Shown one piece after another: positions 36,434-45,422 of a DNA stretch of 64,000 nt. The notes beneath the pieces are model-generated. The model searched no databases. It was not told the origin of the DNA and saw nothing but the letters and a program-made list of their open reading frames with translations. This DNA comes from Aminobacter sp. J41 (GTDB lineage: Bacteria > Pseudomonadota > Alphaproteobacteria > Rhizobiales > Rhizobiaceae): assembly GCF_000526635.1 (NCBI RefSeq), contig NZ_JAGL01000013.1:34536-98535 (forward strand), written 5' to 3'. A program made the translations under genes and the position numbers. Every line of letters starts with the position of its first letter. Position 1 is the stretch's first letter.

Positions 36434-36533
36434 GGGCGAAACTTTCTTGCCGAATTGTCGCCCAAGCTGCTTGCGGGGACAGTTTTAGATCCGGAACCAG
36501 GGCTCAAGGGCGACATGACTCGACTTCTCAAAG

Positions 36534-36562
36534 TGATGGCGAGGCATTCTGCCTCACCATCA
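36534..36562 (-). other. intercistronic hairpin after the TRAP binding-protein gene
   Basis: Arms 36534-36546 and 36550-36562 pair at 12 of 13 positions (one mismatch) around a 3-nt loop. It is located 11 bases past the dctP stop on the minus strand, with only a short CTTTG after the stem. It may be a partial terminator or an mRNA-stabilising end that favours expression of the TRAP genes over the enzymes. Confidence 0.6.
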
Positions 36563-36572
36563 GAACTTCATA

Positions 36573-37586
36573 TTACTGCTTGCGCAGTTCCGCGAGGGCA
36601 GCCTGCATTCGTTCCACGACTTCCTTGCCGATGCTCTCGGCATGCTTGGCGTAGACCGACTGTGCCTTCTCAACCATGCGCTGGTATTCTTCCGGCGCGA
36701 CCTCGTTCACCTTGAGGCCCGCCTGCTTCACGTTCTCCAGCGACTTATCGGAGAGGGCGCGGCTGGCGCGGCGCTGCTCGTCGCGGCCGACAATAGCGCA
36801 TTCCTGGAGAGCAGCCTTCTCGTCATCGGCGAGAGTGTCCCAGATCGGCTTTGAGAAAAGGACGAGGAACGGCGTGTAGGCGTGGCGGGTGACCGAAAGG
36901 TACTCCTGCACTTCGTAGAATTTCGAGGTGTCGATGGTGACGAACGGGTTTTCCTGTGCGTCGATCGTCTTGGTCTCGAGTGCCGAGTAGACCTCGCCGA
37001 AGCTCATCGGCATCGCATTCGCGCCCATGTTGGCGAAAGTGTCGAGGAAGATGTTGTTCTGCATGACGCGCACGCGCATGCCTTCGAGATCTTCCCACTT
37101 CTCAACCGGGCGCTTCGAATTGGTCAGGTTGCGGAAGCCGTTTTCCCAATAGGCGAGGTTAATGACGCCGAACTCCGGCAGCATGTCGGAGATGTACTTG
37201 CCGAATTCGCCGTCGAGGATGGCGTCGGCCTCCTGCTCGTTGGCGAACAGGAAGGGCAGGTCAAAGACGCCGAGCGCCGGGATGATGCCGACGAGCGGTG
37301 AGGACGAGGTCACCACCATTTCCTGCGTGCCAGAGCGCAGCGCCTGCGTGGCCTGTAGGTCACCACCGAGAGCACCGCCCCAGAAGTCGGCAATCTTCAT
37401 CTTGCCGCCGGATTTTTCATTCAGGCAGGCGCGCATCGCTTCGACGCCGTTGCCAACTGGGTGGTCCTGGTTGACGCCGTTCGAGAGGCGAAGCGTCCGG
37501 TCGGCAAATTCCGCGCGAGCGGGCAGGGTGCTCGAAATGGCGATCGCGGCTGCGACCGTGCCCATCAGTATCGATCTCAATTTCAT
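36573..37586 (-). CDS. TRAP transporter substrate-binding protein, DctP type
   Basis: The 337-residue precursor has a signal peptide (residues 1-27, ending LPARA) and the DctP fold. Conserved pieces are LRLSNGVNQDHPVG at the start of the mature protein, the family arginine region EGMRVRVMQN near residue 170 that binds the substrate carboxylate, and NPFVTIDTSKFYEVQEY near residue 210. It binds a carboxylic acid in the periplasm. ATG 37586 has GGAGAC 7 bases upstream. It lies third in the operon order Q-M-P. The closest described relatives by context bind sugar acids. Confidence 0.9.
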   Translation of the reverse strand: MKLRSILMGTVAAAIAISSTLPARAEFADRTLRLSNGVNQDHPVGNGVEAMRACLNEKSGGKMKIADFWGGALGGDLQATQALRSGTQEMVVTSSSPLVGIIPALGVFDLPFLFANEQEADAILDGEFGKYISDMLPEFGVINLAYWENGFRNLTNSKRPVEKWEDLEGMRVRVMQNNIFLDTFANMGANAMPMSFGEVYSALETKTIDAQENPFVTIDTSKFYEVQEYLSVTRHAYTPFLVLFSKPIWDTLADDEKAALQECAIVGRDEQRRASRALSDKSLENVKQAGLKVNEVAPEEYQRMVEKAQSVYAKHAESIGKEVVERMQAALAELRKQ

Positions 37587-37629
37587 TGCAGTCTCCTCCA
37601 CTGGTTGTTTTCGTTATCGAAAGGCGATC

Positions 37630-38907
37630 CTATCGCAGCCATGCGAGCGGGACGGTCACAAGCTGAGGGAAGAACACGAGCAGGAACATCACGATCGAGT
37701 GCGCGAGCAGGAACGGCAGCACGCCGATGATGACGCGCCCCATGGGCACGCGGGCGACGCCGCTGACCACGTTGAGGACGACGCCGACAGGCGGGGTGAT
37801 CAGGCCGATGCAGTTGTTCATGATGAACAGCACGCCGAAATAGACCGGATCAATGCCCGCCTGGCGGATGATCGGCATCAGCACCGGCGTCATGATAAGA
37901 ATGGTCGGGGTCAGGTCGAGCGCGGTGCCGACGATGAACACCACGACCATGATCGCGATGAGCAGCAGCGTTGGGTGGCCCATCAGCGGCTTCAGGATGC
38001 CGCTGATCTCTCCCGGGATGTTCGCGCTGGTAATGAGCCAGGCCGAGACAAGCGCGGATGCAACCAGGAACAGCACGACGGCTGTCGTTTTTGCAGCGCG
38101 CAGCAGCACGCCGTAGAGCTGGCTGAACTTAAGTTCGCGGTAGACGAAAAGGCCGATGAAAAGGGCATAGACGGCGGCGACGACACCAGCTTCGGTAGGC
38201 GTGAAGATGCCGAAGCGAATGCCGCCCAGAATGATTACCGGCATGAGCAGCGCCCAGCCCGCGCGGGTGGTTGCACGGCGGCGTTCGGCCCAGCTCTGCT
38301 TGGGAAGAACCGCGACATTGTCGCGCCGAACGACGATCTGCCACGCGATCAGCAGGCCGATGCCCATCATCAGGCCCGGTACAATGCCTGCGAGGAATAG
38401 TTGGGTAATCGAGACGTTGGCTGCGACGCCGAAGACGATGAACGCAACCGACGGCGGAATGACCGGGGCGATAATACCGCCAGCCGAGATAAGGCCGGCC
38501 GAGCGCGGAACGTCATAGCCGGCGGTCCGCATCATCGGGATGAGGATGGCGGCAAGCGCCGCCGTGTCGGCTGCGGCTGAGCCCGAGAGCGACGCCATGA
38601 TGAGCGCGGCGATGACCGCGACGACGCCCAGGCCGCCCCGGCGGTGGCCGACCATGGCAATCGCGAAGTCAATGATGCGTTTGGATAGTCCGCCCGCATT
38701 CATCAACTCACCGGCGAGAATGAAGAAGGGGATGGCGAGCAGGATGAAGCTGTTCGCGCCCTCGATCATGTTCTGCGCCACGATCTGCGTGTTGAAGATG
38801 CCCATATAGGTCATCAGTGCGACGCCACAGAACATCAGCGCGAAGGCGATCGGAGCGCCAATGGCCATGGCGCCGAGGAGCGAGACGAGGAATACGATGA
38901 TTGTCAT
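37630..38907 (-). CDS. TRAP transporter large permease, DctM subunit
   Basis: The 425-residue protein has about 12 helices and DctM landmarks: an AIPFFILAGELMNAGG segment near residue 58, ASLSGSAAADTAALA near residue 105, and TPPVGVVLNVVSGVARV near residue 370. It forms the transport channel with the DctQ subunit, whose gene overlaps it by 4 bases. It resembles the DctM at 205-1488 in layout but is clearly a different paralog. Confidence 0.93.
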   Translation of the reverse strand: MTIIVFLVSLLGAMAIGAPIAFALMFCGVALMTYMGIFNTQIVAQNMIEGANSFILLAIPFFILAGELMNAGGLSKRIIDFAIAMVGHRRGGLGVVAVIAALIMASLSGSAAADTAALAAILIPMMRTAGYDVPRSAGLISAGGIIAPVIPPSVAFIVFGVAANVSITQLFLAGIVPGLMMGIGLLIAWQIVVRRDNVAVLPKQSWAERRRATTRAGWALLMPVIILGGIRFGIFTPTEAGVVAAVYALFIGLFVYRELKFSQLYGVLLRAAKTTAVVLFLVASALVSAWLITSANIPGEISGILKPLMGHPTLLLIAIMVVVFIVGTALDLTPTILIMTPVLMPIIRQAGIDPVYFGVLFIMNNCIGLITPPVGVVLNVVSGVARVPMGRVIIGVLPFLLAHSIVMFLLVFFPQLVTVPLAWLR

Positions 38908-39446
38908 TCGCCGCGTCCCGTCAGAGCTTCGATGTCGTCATAGTCGCCGACGAAAGCAGCGATCTCTGCTTCCGTGACCCTGCCGGTCAGGATGCGGATT
39001 AGGCGCGCAAGGGCGATCAGGCCAATGCCGACTGAGGTGAAGAAGGCGACGCCGAACACGGCGATCATCGGCATGCCACTCACCGGCGCATGCATCGACG
39101 CATTGATCGGCATCTGCAGCCAGGTGCCCCAGAACAGGATGGCACAGCAGAAGATGATGAGGATGTTGGTCAGCGCCATGCAGATGACGCGACCCTGCCG
39201 CCCGAACATGCGAACCATCGTCTCGACGCCGAGATGGCCGTTCTCGTGGAAGGTGACGACGGCACCGATGAAGGTCAGCCAAATGAAGAAGAACCGCGCC
39301 ATCTCCTCGGAGATGGCGATGCCGGAGTTGAAGCCGTAGCGCAGCACGACGTTGACGAAGACCATCAGCGCCATGCCTGCGAGCAGCGCCACCATGACGA
39401 GCTCGATGATGCGCGTGGCAGCACCCGTCGCCCTATGCACGGACAA
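38904..39446 (-). CDS. TRAP transporter small permease, DctQ subunit
   Basis: The 180-residue protein has four hydrophobic segments (about residues 15-37, 50-68, 88-110 and 130-152) and the EEMARFFFIWLTFIGA motif near residue 45 that marks DctQ. It is the first gene of the minus-strand operon, divergent from the LacI regulator. The start-to-start spacer of 195 bases contains a clear palindromic operator. Confidence 0.92.
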   Translation of the reverse strand: MSVHRATGAATRIIELVMVALLAGMALMVFVNVVLRYGFNSGIAISEEMARFFFIWLTFIGAVVTFHENGHLGVETMVRMFGRQGRVICMALTNILIIFCCAILFWGTWLQMPINASMHAPVSGMPMIAVFGVAFFTSVGIGLIALARLIRILTGRVTEAEIAAFVGDYDDIEALTGRGE

Positions 39447-39579
39447 GCTCCGCCGGTTTCAGGAGCGGTTTCCTGCAAATCACGGTCATTTTCCTCCCTA
39501 GGGGCGTCCGTTGAAGTAAACGGCCGATCCTCTCCCCGAGCCGGCTGAGTAATCGAAGTCCCGGCTAGACAAACGGTTA

Positions 39580-39598
39580 AATGACAGCGTATGTCATT
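39580..39598. promoter_or_regulatory. palindromic operator between the TRAP operon and the LacI gene
   Basis: AATGACA-GCGTA-TGTCATT is a perfect inverted repeat with 7-base arms and a 5-base spacer. It lies in the TRAP/LacI divergent spacer, 44 bases before the LacI start, and is the only strong dyad there. It is the natural candidate site for the LacI-family regulator encoded next to it. Confidence 0.65.
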
Positions 39599-39641
39599 GT
39601 CAACATCCGCGGGAGATCAGAGGAGCGGATCGGGGTAGGTA

Positions 39642-40679
39642 TTGAAGAAAAATAAGAACACTTACAAGGCGATAACATTGAAAGATGTTGCGGAGGCTGC
39701 TGATGTGAGCGTTATCACCGCATCACGAGCTTTGCGCACGCCCCACATTGTTTCGGAGAAGGTGCGCAAACGTGTGGCCGATGCGGTGGAACGGCTCGGC
39801 TATGCCCCTAACCAGGCTGCGAGGGCGCTTGCCTCGGCAACGACGCCGATCATCGGTGTCATCATCCCTTCGGTCACCAATCAGGTCTTCTCCGACGTGC
39901 TACGCGGCATCTACGACGCGATCGAGGGCTCACCCTATCAGGTCCAGCTTGGCAATACGCGCTACACCTCGCGCAAGGAGGAGGAGTTGCTGAAGGTGTT
40001 TGGCTCGCAGCGCCCTGCAGGGCTGATCGTCTCCGGCGTCGACCAGACACCGGCTGCCCGCGCGCTCCTGGCGGGCATTGGCTGCCCCGTGGTCCAGATC
40101 ATGGACTACAACGACGACCCGATCGACATGATGATCGGCTTCGACCATCGCGAAGGGGGGCGAGCTGCCGCGCGCCACCTTATCGAGCAGGGCTATCGCC
40201 GCATTGGTTTCATCGGCGCGCGGATGGACCCGCGCGCGCGACGGCGTCTTGAGGGCTACGAGCAGGTGATGCACGACGCGGGGCTCTATGACGAGCGGCT
40301 GATCCTGACGACGCCAATGCCGTCCTCGGTGACGCTCGGCAGCCAGATCTTTGCCGACTTCCTCGCCATGGTGCCCGACGCCGACGCGGTGTTCTGCAAC
40401 AATGACGATATGGCGCTCGGCGCACTGTTCGAGTGCCAGCGGCGGCGCATCCGCGTGCCCGACCAGTTCGGCATCATGGGTTACAATGACCTCGAATATT
40501 CCGCCACGAGCGTGCCCTCGATCTCCTCGATCCGCACCCACCGCTACGACGTAGGTCGTCGCGCGATCGAGATGGTGATCGCCGCCGCACGCGGCGAGCG
40601 GCCGAGCCCGGCTGCTGTCGACATCGGTTACGAATTGAAGGTGCGGCAAAGCACCGACAGGGGAGGTGCTCGGACATGA
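39642..40679 (+). CDS. LacI/GntR-type (LacI family) transcriptional regulator
   Basis: The 345-residue protein has a LacI helix-turn-helix at residues 10-35 (ITLKDVAEAADVSVITASRAL) with the hinge helix region APNQAARALAS near residue 60, then a periplasmic-binding-like effector domain. The N-terminus is lysine-rich and slightly longer than usual. A TTG start at 39642 is used; no in-frame ATG precedes the DNA-binding domain. It probably represses both the divergent TRAP operon and its own operon, with a sugar acid or intermediate as inducer. Its stop overlaps the next gene by 4 bases. Confidence 0.9.
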   Translation: MKKNKNTYKAITLKDVAEAADVSVITASRALRTPHIVSEKVRKRVADAVERLGYAPNQAARALASATTPIIGVIIPSVTNQVFSDVLRGIYDAIEGSPYQVQLGNTRYTSRKEEELLKVFGSQRPAGLIVSGVDQTPAARALLAGIGCPVVQIMDYNDDPIDMMIGFDHREGGRAAARHLIEQGYRRIGFIGARMDPRARRRLEGYEQVMHDAGLYDERLILTTPMPSSVTLGSQIFADFLAMVPDADAVFCNNDDMALGALFECQRRRIRVPDQFGIMGYNDLEYSATSVPSISSIRTHRYDVGRRAIEMVIAAARGERPSPAAVDIGYELKVRQSTDRGGART

Positions 40680-41665
40680 ACATCCTGATCATCGGCGCGG
40701 CGGGCATGCTCGGCCGCAAGCTGACACACTCGCTCGTTGCCGACGGCGAGCTCGGCGGCAAGGCGATCTCGCGCATGAAGCTGGCAGATGTGGTTGCGCC
40801 GGAAAAGCCAGGCGGAAGCAGCATCGGCTTCGACATCGCGGCCGTAGACATTTCTGATCCGGCGGTGGCGGCGCGGCTTATCGCCGACCGGCCTGACATC
40901 ATCTTTCACCTTGCCGCGATCGTTTCCGGCGAAGCCGAACTCGACTTCGACAAGGGATATGCCATCAACCTCGATGGCACGCGATATCTTCTCGAGGCGA
41001 TCCGCCAGGCAAGTGCAAAAGAGCCTTACTGTCCGCGGTTGGTCTTCACCTCGTCGATTGCGGTGTTCGGTGCACCGTTCCCGGACAAGATCAGCGACGA
41101 GTTTTTCACGACGCCACGCACCAGCTACGGCACGCAGAAAGCGATCGGCGAGCTGCTGCTCGCTGACTATTCGCGCCGTGGCTTCGTCGATGGCGTCGGC
41201 ATCCGCATGCCGACCGTCTGCATTCGCCCCGGCAAGCCGAATAAGGCGGCATCCGGCTTCTTCTCCTCGATCCTGCGCGAGCCGCTGGTCGGCCAGGAGG
41301 CGGTGCTGCCGGTCGATGAGAACGTGCGCCACTGGCACGTCAGCCCCCGCAGCGCGGTCAGATTCCTGAAGCAGGCGGCGGCGATGGATACGGCGGTGCT
41401 TGGCAGTCGCCGCAATCTCAACATGCCGGGCCTTTCCGCCACGGTCGGCGAACAAATCGAGGCGCTGCGGCGCGCTGCCGGAGAGAAGGCCGTGAAGCTG
41501 ATCCGGCGTGAGCCGGACCCGCTGATCATCGAAATGGTTGACGGCTGGGCGAAGGATTTTGACGCTAGCCGAGCAAAGACGCTCGGTTTTGCCGCCGAGA
41601 GCTCGTTCGATGAGATCATTCGCGTGCATATCGAGGACGAGCTCAGCGGGCGAATCGGCGTCTGA
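40676..41665 (+). CDS. NAD-dependent dehydrogenase, D-erythronate dehydrogenase (DenD)-like
   Basis: The 329-residue protein is an extended short-chain dehydrogenase. It has the Rossmann motif GAAGMLGRKL at residues 7-16, FTSSIAVFG near residue 122 and the catalytic Y-x3-K in SYGTQKAIGELL near residue 145. The sequence pattern resembles DenD, which oxidises D-erythronate in the erythronate/threonate pathway. The usual partner genes of that pathway (OtnK/DtnK kinase, OtnC aldolase, OtnI isomerase) are absent here, so the real substrate may be another sugar acid or sugar. It is encoded between a LacI regulator and an FAH-fold enzyme and is coupled to the regulator by an ATGA overlap. Confidence 0.82.
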   Translation: MNILIIGAAGMLGRKLTHSLVADGELGGKAISRMKLADVVAPEKPGGSSIGFDIAAVDISDPAVAARLIADRPDIIFHLAAIVSGEAELDFDKGYAINLDGTRYLLEAIRQASAKEPYCPRLVFTSSIAVFGAPFPDKISDEFFTTPRTSYGTQKAIGELLLADYSRRGFVDGVGIRMPTVCIRPGKPNKAASGFFSSILREPLVGQEAVLPVDENVRHWHVSPRSAVRFLKQAAAMDTAVLGSRRNLNMPGLSATVGEQIEALRRAAGEKAVKLIRREPDPLIIEMVDGWAKDFDASRAKTLGFAAESSFDEIIRVHIEDELSGRIGV

Positions 41666-41692
41666 CGGCGCAGGCAAGTGGGAGGAAGAGTG

Positions 41693-42835
41693 ATGGATGC
41701 TTTCAACGAGGGTGTTTTTCTCGGCCGTGCAAAGGTGCCGGACACCCCCCATCCCTGTGTCGTCACCATCCGCGACGGGCAGCTTGTCGACATCACTTCG
41801 CGGGCGGCGCCCACCGTGCGCGACATCTGCGAGATGGAAGAACCTGTGGCCTATGTGCGTTATGCCGAAGGCCGGGCGGTAGGCCGTGTGGATGATGCGC
41901 TCGCCAACAGCCTCGAGCAGCGCGACGCGGGGAAGCCGCTGCTCCTGTCGCCCATCGATTTGCAGGCGGTAAAAGCATCAGGCGTGACCTTCGTCGTCAG
42001 CCTCCTGGAGCGCGTCATCGAGGAACAGGCGAAGGGCGACCCCGCCCGAGCCGACGATTTGCGCGGCGACATTCTCGAACTGATCGGCGAGGACCTTTCG
42101 GCACTCGTTCCCGGTTCCGAAATGGCGGTGGCGGTCAAGCAGCGCCTGATCGAGCGCGGCGTCTGGAGCCAATATCTTGAAGTCGGCATTGGACCGGACC
42201 CGGAGATCTTCACCAAGTGCCAGCCAATGGCGAGCGTCGGTTACGGCGCAGATGTCGGGCTGCACCCGGTCTCCAGCTGGAACAATCCGGAGCCGGAGGT
42301 GGCGGTTGTCGTGTCATCAGGAGGGCGCATCGTCGGCGCGACACTCGGCAACGACGTCAATCTGCGTGATGTCGAGGGCCGCTCGGCACTGCTTCTGGGC
42401 AAGGCGAAGGACAACAACGCCTCGGCAGCACTCGGGCCGTTCATCCGCCTATTCGACGACAGCTTCTCGCTGAACACGGTAAAAACAATGGAGATCGGGC
42501 TCGAGGTGCGCGGCGAGGACGGCTTCGTCCTGGAAGGCTCTTCATCGATGAGCCGGATTTCGCGCACACCTGAGTCGCTCGTTGCGGCCGCGATCGGCGA
42601 CCACCACCAGTATCCGGACGGCCTGGTGCTCTATCTCGGCACCATGTTCGCGCCGATCCAGGATCGTGACGGGGCGGGAAAGGGATTTACCCATCACCTC
42701 AACGACATCGTCACCATCTCCACGCCCTCTCTGGGCGCGCTCGTGAACCGGGTGCGGCTAAGCAACGAGTGCTCGCGCTGGACCTACGGCGCTAGCCACC
42801 TGATGCGCGACCTCGCTTCCGCTGGTCTGCTTTGA
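41693..42835 (+). CDS. fumarylacetoacetate-hydrolase-fold enzyme, 2-keto-3-deoxy-pentonate dehydratase-like
   Basis: The 380-residue protein has a C-terminal FAH domain (about residues 170-370). Metal ligands of the fold are visible in PEPEVAVVV near residue 202 and in GATLGNDVNLRDVEG near residue 217, with the GKAKDNNASAALGP loop after it. Length and layout match XylX-type 2-keto-3-deoxy-D-xylonate or arabonate dehydratase better than short FAH hydrolases. Together with the IlvD/Edd dehydratase this would give two sequential dehydrations from pentonate to alpha-ketoglutarate semialdehyde. I use ATG 41693 with GGGAGGAAG upstream. The substrate call is inference from context. Confidence 0.82.
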   Translation: MDAFNEGVFLGRAKVPDTPHPCVVTIRDGQLVDITSRAAPTVRDICEMEEPVAYVRYAEGRAVGRVDDALANSLEQRDAGKPLLLSPIDLQAVKASGVTFVVSLLERVIEEQAKGDPARADDLRGDILELIGEDLSALVPGSEMAVAVKQRLIERGVWSQYLEVGIGPDPEIFTKCQPMASVGYGADVGLHPVSSWNNPEPEVAVVVSSGGRIVGATLGNDVNLRDVEGRSALLLGKAKDNNASAALGPFIRLFDDSFSLNTVKTMEIGLEVRGEDGFVLEGSSSMSRISRTPESLVAAAIGDHHQYPDGLVLYLGTMFAPIQDRDGAGKGFTHHLNDIVTISTPSLGALVNRVRLSNECSRWTYGASHLMRDLASAGLL

Positions 42836-42836
42836 G

Positions 42837-44051
42837 CTACCGCCGCGCCTTTATCGCTGCGAACCAGAAACCGGCGCAAAGGCAGAGCGATCCGAGGAAC
42901 ATGGCGGCTAGTACCGCGTCATAGCTGCCGGTCGCTTCCCAAAGGAAGGCGGCGCCGAGCGGTACCAGCGCCGTAGTCATGTTCATCGGCCCAACTAGCG
43001 AGCCGTTGATCGCGCCGTAGTGGGTGTTGGAGATCATCTCCGGCACAGAGGTGCCGCGCACGATTGTCGCTATCCCGTTCGCGGCGCCGTAGACGGCAGC
43101 TACCGCGCTCAACATCAGCACTTCGGGCGGTGCAAACGCGAAGCACAGGATGGCGAGCGGAAAGACGATCACGGTGAACGAGCCGACGATGCGAATTGGT
43201 GCGCGCCCAGCAAAAGCCACGACGACAACGCGCCCGGCAACTTGCGCCGGGCCGATGACGCTGAGCACCGCGACCGCACCGGCTGAACTCAGTCCGCGTT
43301 CGATCAGCAGCGGGAAGAAGTGGTAGGTCAGCGTCGAAATCGCGATGGCGTAGGAAATCCAGGCAACCATTAGTCCCCAGTAGGAGGGAAGGCGCATCGC
43401 TGCCCGCACGGCACCGCGTCCTGTGTTGCTCGCGGTCGCTCCCGACTGCAGCAGGTGCACCGTCTCGTCGCGCTTCGGATTGATGACGAGGAAGTAGAGC
43501 CCGCCGCAGATGAAAAAGTTGACAGCTGCCATCAGCAGCAAGGCACTGCGCCAGCCATAGATGTCGATCGTGAACTGGATAAGCGGGATGAAGACGGTGC
43601 TGGCAAACCCGCCCCACAGCGTGAGGGTGGTGATGCCGCTTCGAGCCCTGGCCGGGCCGAACCGCCGGGCGATTACCGCGAACGCGGGATCATAGAGAGT
43701 CGCGGCCTGCATGAGTCCCAGCACTGCCAGTACAAGGTAGAACGGTACGACGGTGTCGACCTGCGACCAGATGACATAGAGGAGCGCCGCCACCACGGAT
43801 GCTCCCGACATCAGGTAGCGACCGAGGCCCCGGTCGATTGCCGTGCCGACAGGATAAGCGGCGAGTCCGCCAAGTAGCATGCCGATGGTCGCCGCGCCGT
43901 AGAGTGTCGGCTTCGACCAGCCGAGGTCGGCCTGCATCGCCGCCGCGATCAACGGAAATCCGTAGAACAACGTGCCCCAGGAGCAGATCTGCGCGAGGCC
44001 CATCGCACTGGTGAACCAGAGGGAATGTTCCTTTGAATCCAAGGACTTCAT
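42837..44051 (-). CDS. MFS transporter
   Basis: The 404-residue protein has 12 hydrophobic segments and a long central loop near residue 200. The start ATG 44051 (MKSLDSKEHS) gives a normal MFS N-terminus; an open frame further upstream to 44252 is hydrophilic and cysteine-rich and is probably not translated. The pattern SAMGLAQICSWGTLFYGF in the first helix resembles the monocarboxylate/OFA-like group. It ends one base from the FAH gene and is divergent from the FbpA-like operon. The substrate is unknown; export or import of an organic acid would suit the neighbourhood. Confidence 0.82.
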   Translation of the reverse strand: MKSLDSKEHSLWFTSAMGLAQICSWGTLFYGFPLIAAAMQADLGWSKPTLYGAATIGMLLGGLAAYPVGTAIDRGLGRYLMSGASVVAALLYVIWSQVDTVVPFYLVLAVLGLMQAATLYDPAFAVIARRFGPARARSGITTLTLWGGFASTVFIPLIQFTIDIYGWRSALLLMAAVNFFICGGLYFLVINPKRDETVHLLQSGATASNTGRGAVRAAMRLPSYWGLMVAWISYAIAISTLTYHFFPLLIERGLSSAGAVAVLSVIGPAQVAGRVVVVAFAGRAPIRIVGSFTVIVFPLAILCFAFAPPEVLMLSAVAAVYGAANGIATIVRGTSVPEMISNTHYGAINGSLVGPMNMTTALVPLGAAFLWEATGSYDAVLAAMFLGSLCLCAGFWFAAIKARR

Positions 44052-44367
44052 TCCGTTCGTCCATGTGGACGCCTGGGTGTGGGGAAGCCCGGAAATGCGC
44101 TGCAGGCAGACTCCCGGTAGATATTGATCGACATCGGCTGCGCAGGGCCCCAATCTGTTCGCGTCAGTGCCGATAGAACAGGAGGCATGCGGCATTCGCA
44201 ACAGCGAACATCGCCTGAAATCACCAACAGTTCCGAGTGGCATAATCCGCATTATGGAACCGAATAAACGGGCGAAACGAACAGGTTATCCACTCCTGAC
44301 TTTAGGTCACCTGTCCATTCGTTGACGCGAAATCAGGCGCCGGATAGTTTGCCGGCGAAACGAGACA

Positions 44368-44386
44368 GGCCGGCCAAAAGCCGGCC
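44368..44386 (+). other. stem-loop in the 5' leader of the FbpA-like gene
   Basis: GGCCGGC (44368-44374) and GCCGGCC (44380-44386) pair around CAAAA, 14 bases before the GGGAGG ribosome site at 44398. It may influence initiation of the binding-protein gene. Confidence 0.45.
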
Positions 44387-44408
44387 CGAACCCTATTGGG
44401 AGGTTAAA

Positions 44409-45404
44409 ATGAAGTTTCCCTTGACCCAGATCATCGCCGCTTCGTTCGCTACCCTGATGGCCGCAAGCTCGGCAAACGCGCTTGTCATCTATACCAGCGT
44501 TGACGAGGAGAACGCGACCAAGATCCTTGATGCGTTCAAAGCCGATACCGGCGTTAACGTCGAGATGGTCTTCCTGTCGTCCGGCCCTGCGCTGTCTCGC
44601 ATCGAGGCCGAGGCGAGCCGCCCGCAGGCCGACGTCTGGTTTGGTGCGCCGAGCGAGAACCACATTCTCGCCAAGGAGCGCGGCCTGACCCAGCCTTACG
44701 TTTCGGCCAATTCGGGCGACCTCGCCGAGAACTTCAAGGACGCCGAGGGATACTGGCATGCGATCTACACCAACCCGCTGGCGGTTGGCGTGCGCACCGA
44801 CATCCTCGAGAGCCGCGGCGCGCCGATTCCGTCCTCGTGGGAAGACCTCACCAATGAGGCTTATCGCGGCCTGATCCAGATGCCGTCGCCCCAGTCGTCG
44901 GGCACTGCCTACGCGGTCATCCTGACGCTCAACGAGCTGTGGGGCGAGGACAAGGCCTTTGAATACATGAAGGCGCTGAACCCGAACGTCCAGACCTACA
45001 CCCAGAGCGGCACCGCTCCGTCGGGCGCTCTGGGCGTTGGCGAGACGCCGATCGCGCTGCAGTTCTCGCCGGGCTTCCTGAAGCTCCTTGATGAGGGTTT
45101 CCCGGTCAAGGTCGTGTTCCCGAGCGAGGGCGTTGGCTACGAAGTCGCTGCCATGTCGATCCTCAAGGACGCGCCGAATGTCGACGACGCCAAGAAGCTG
45201 GTCGACTGGATGACTTCGGCTGCGGGCCAGGCGAAGCTTTCCGAAAACAAGACCTACTTCCTGCCGATCCGCAGCGATGTCTCGGCCGGTGAAGGTATCC
45301 CGACACTCAGCGACATCAAGCTGGTGCCGTACGAGGCCAAGTTCGCTTCCGAGAACCGTCAGCGGCTGGTTGACCGCTGGGTCGAAGAAGTTCTGGGTCA
45401 GTAA
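44409..45404 (+). CDS. periplasmic binding protein of an FbpA/AfuA-like ABC importer
   Basis: The 331-residue precursor has a signal peptide (residues 1-23, ending SANA) and the class II binding fold, beginning LVIYTSVDEENATKILDAF, a pattern of the FbpA/AfuA/PhnS/PotD-like cluster. The paired tyrosines that bind ferric iron in classical FbpA are not evident in the C-terminal half; the corresponding region reads ENKTYFLPIRSDV. Iron is therefore not certain, and 2-aminoethylphosphonate or phosphoglycerate-type substrates are alternatives. ATG 44409 has GGGAGG upstream. It heads a three-gene operon. Confidence 0.86.
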   Translation: MKFPLTQIIAASFATLMAASSANALVIYTSVDEENATKILDAFKADTGVNVEMVFLSSGPALSRIEAEASRPQADVWFGAPSENHILAKERGLTQPYVSANSGDLAENFKDAEGYWHAIYTNPLAVGVRTDILESRGAPIPSSWEDLTNEAYRGLIQMPSPQSSGTAYAVILTLNELWGEDKAFEYMKALNPNVQTYTQSGTAPSGALGVGETPIALQFSPGFLKLLDEGFPVKVVFPSEGVGYEVAAMSILKDAPNVDDAKKLVDWMTSAAGQAKLSENKTYFLPIRSDVSAGEGIPTLSDIKLVPYEAKFASENRQRLVDRWVEEVLGQ

Positions 45405-45422
45405 CTAGAGCGAGTTGACACC

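Noticed and set aside
36435..36464. 6-bp hairpin GGGCGA...TCGCCC before the DMT gene
   Set aside because: The stem is short with a long loop and no T-run; chance occurrence is likely in DNA this GC-rich.
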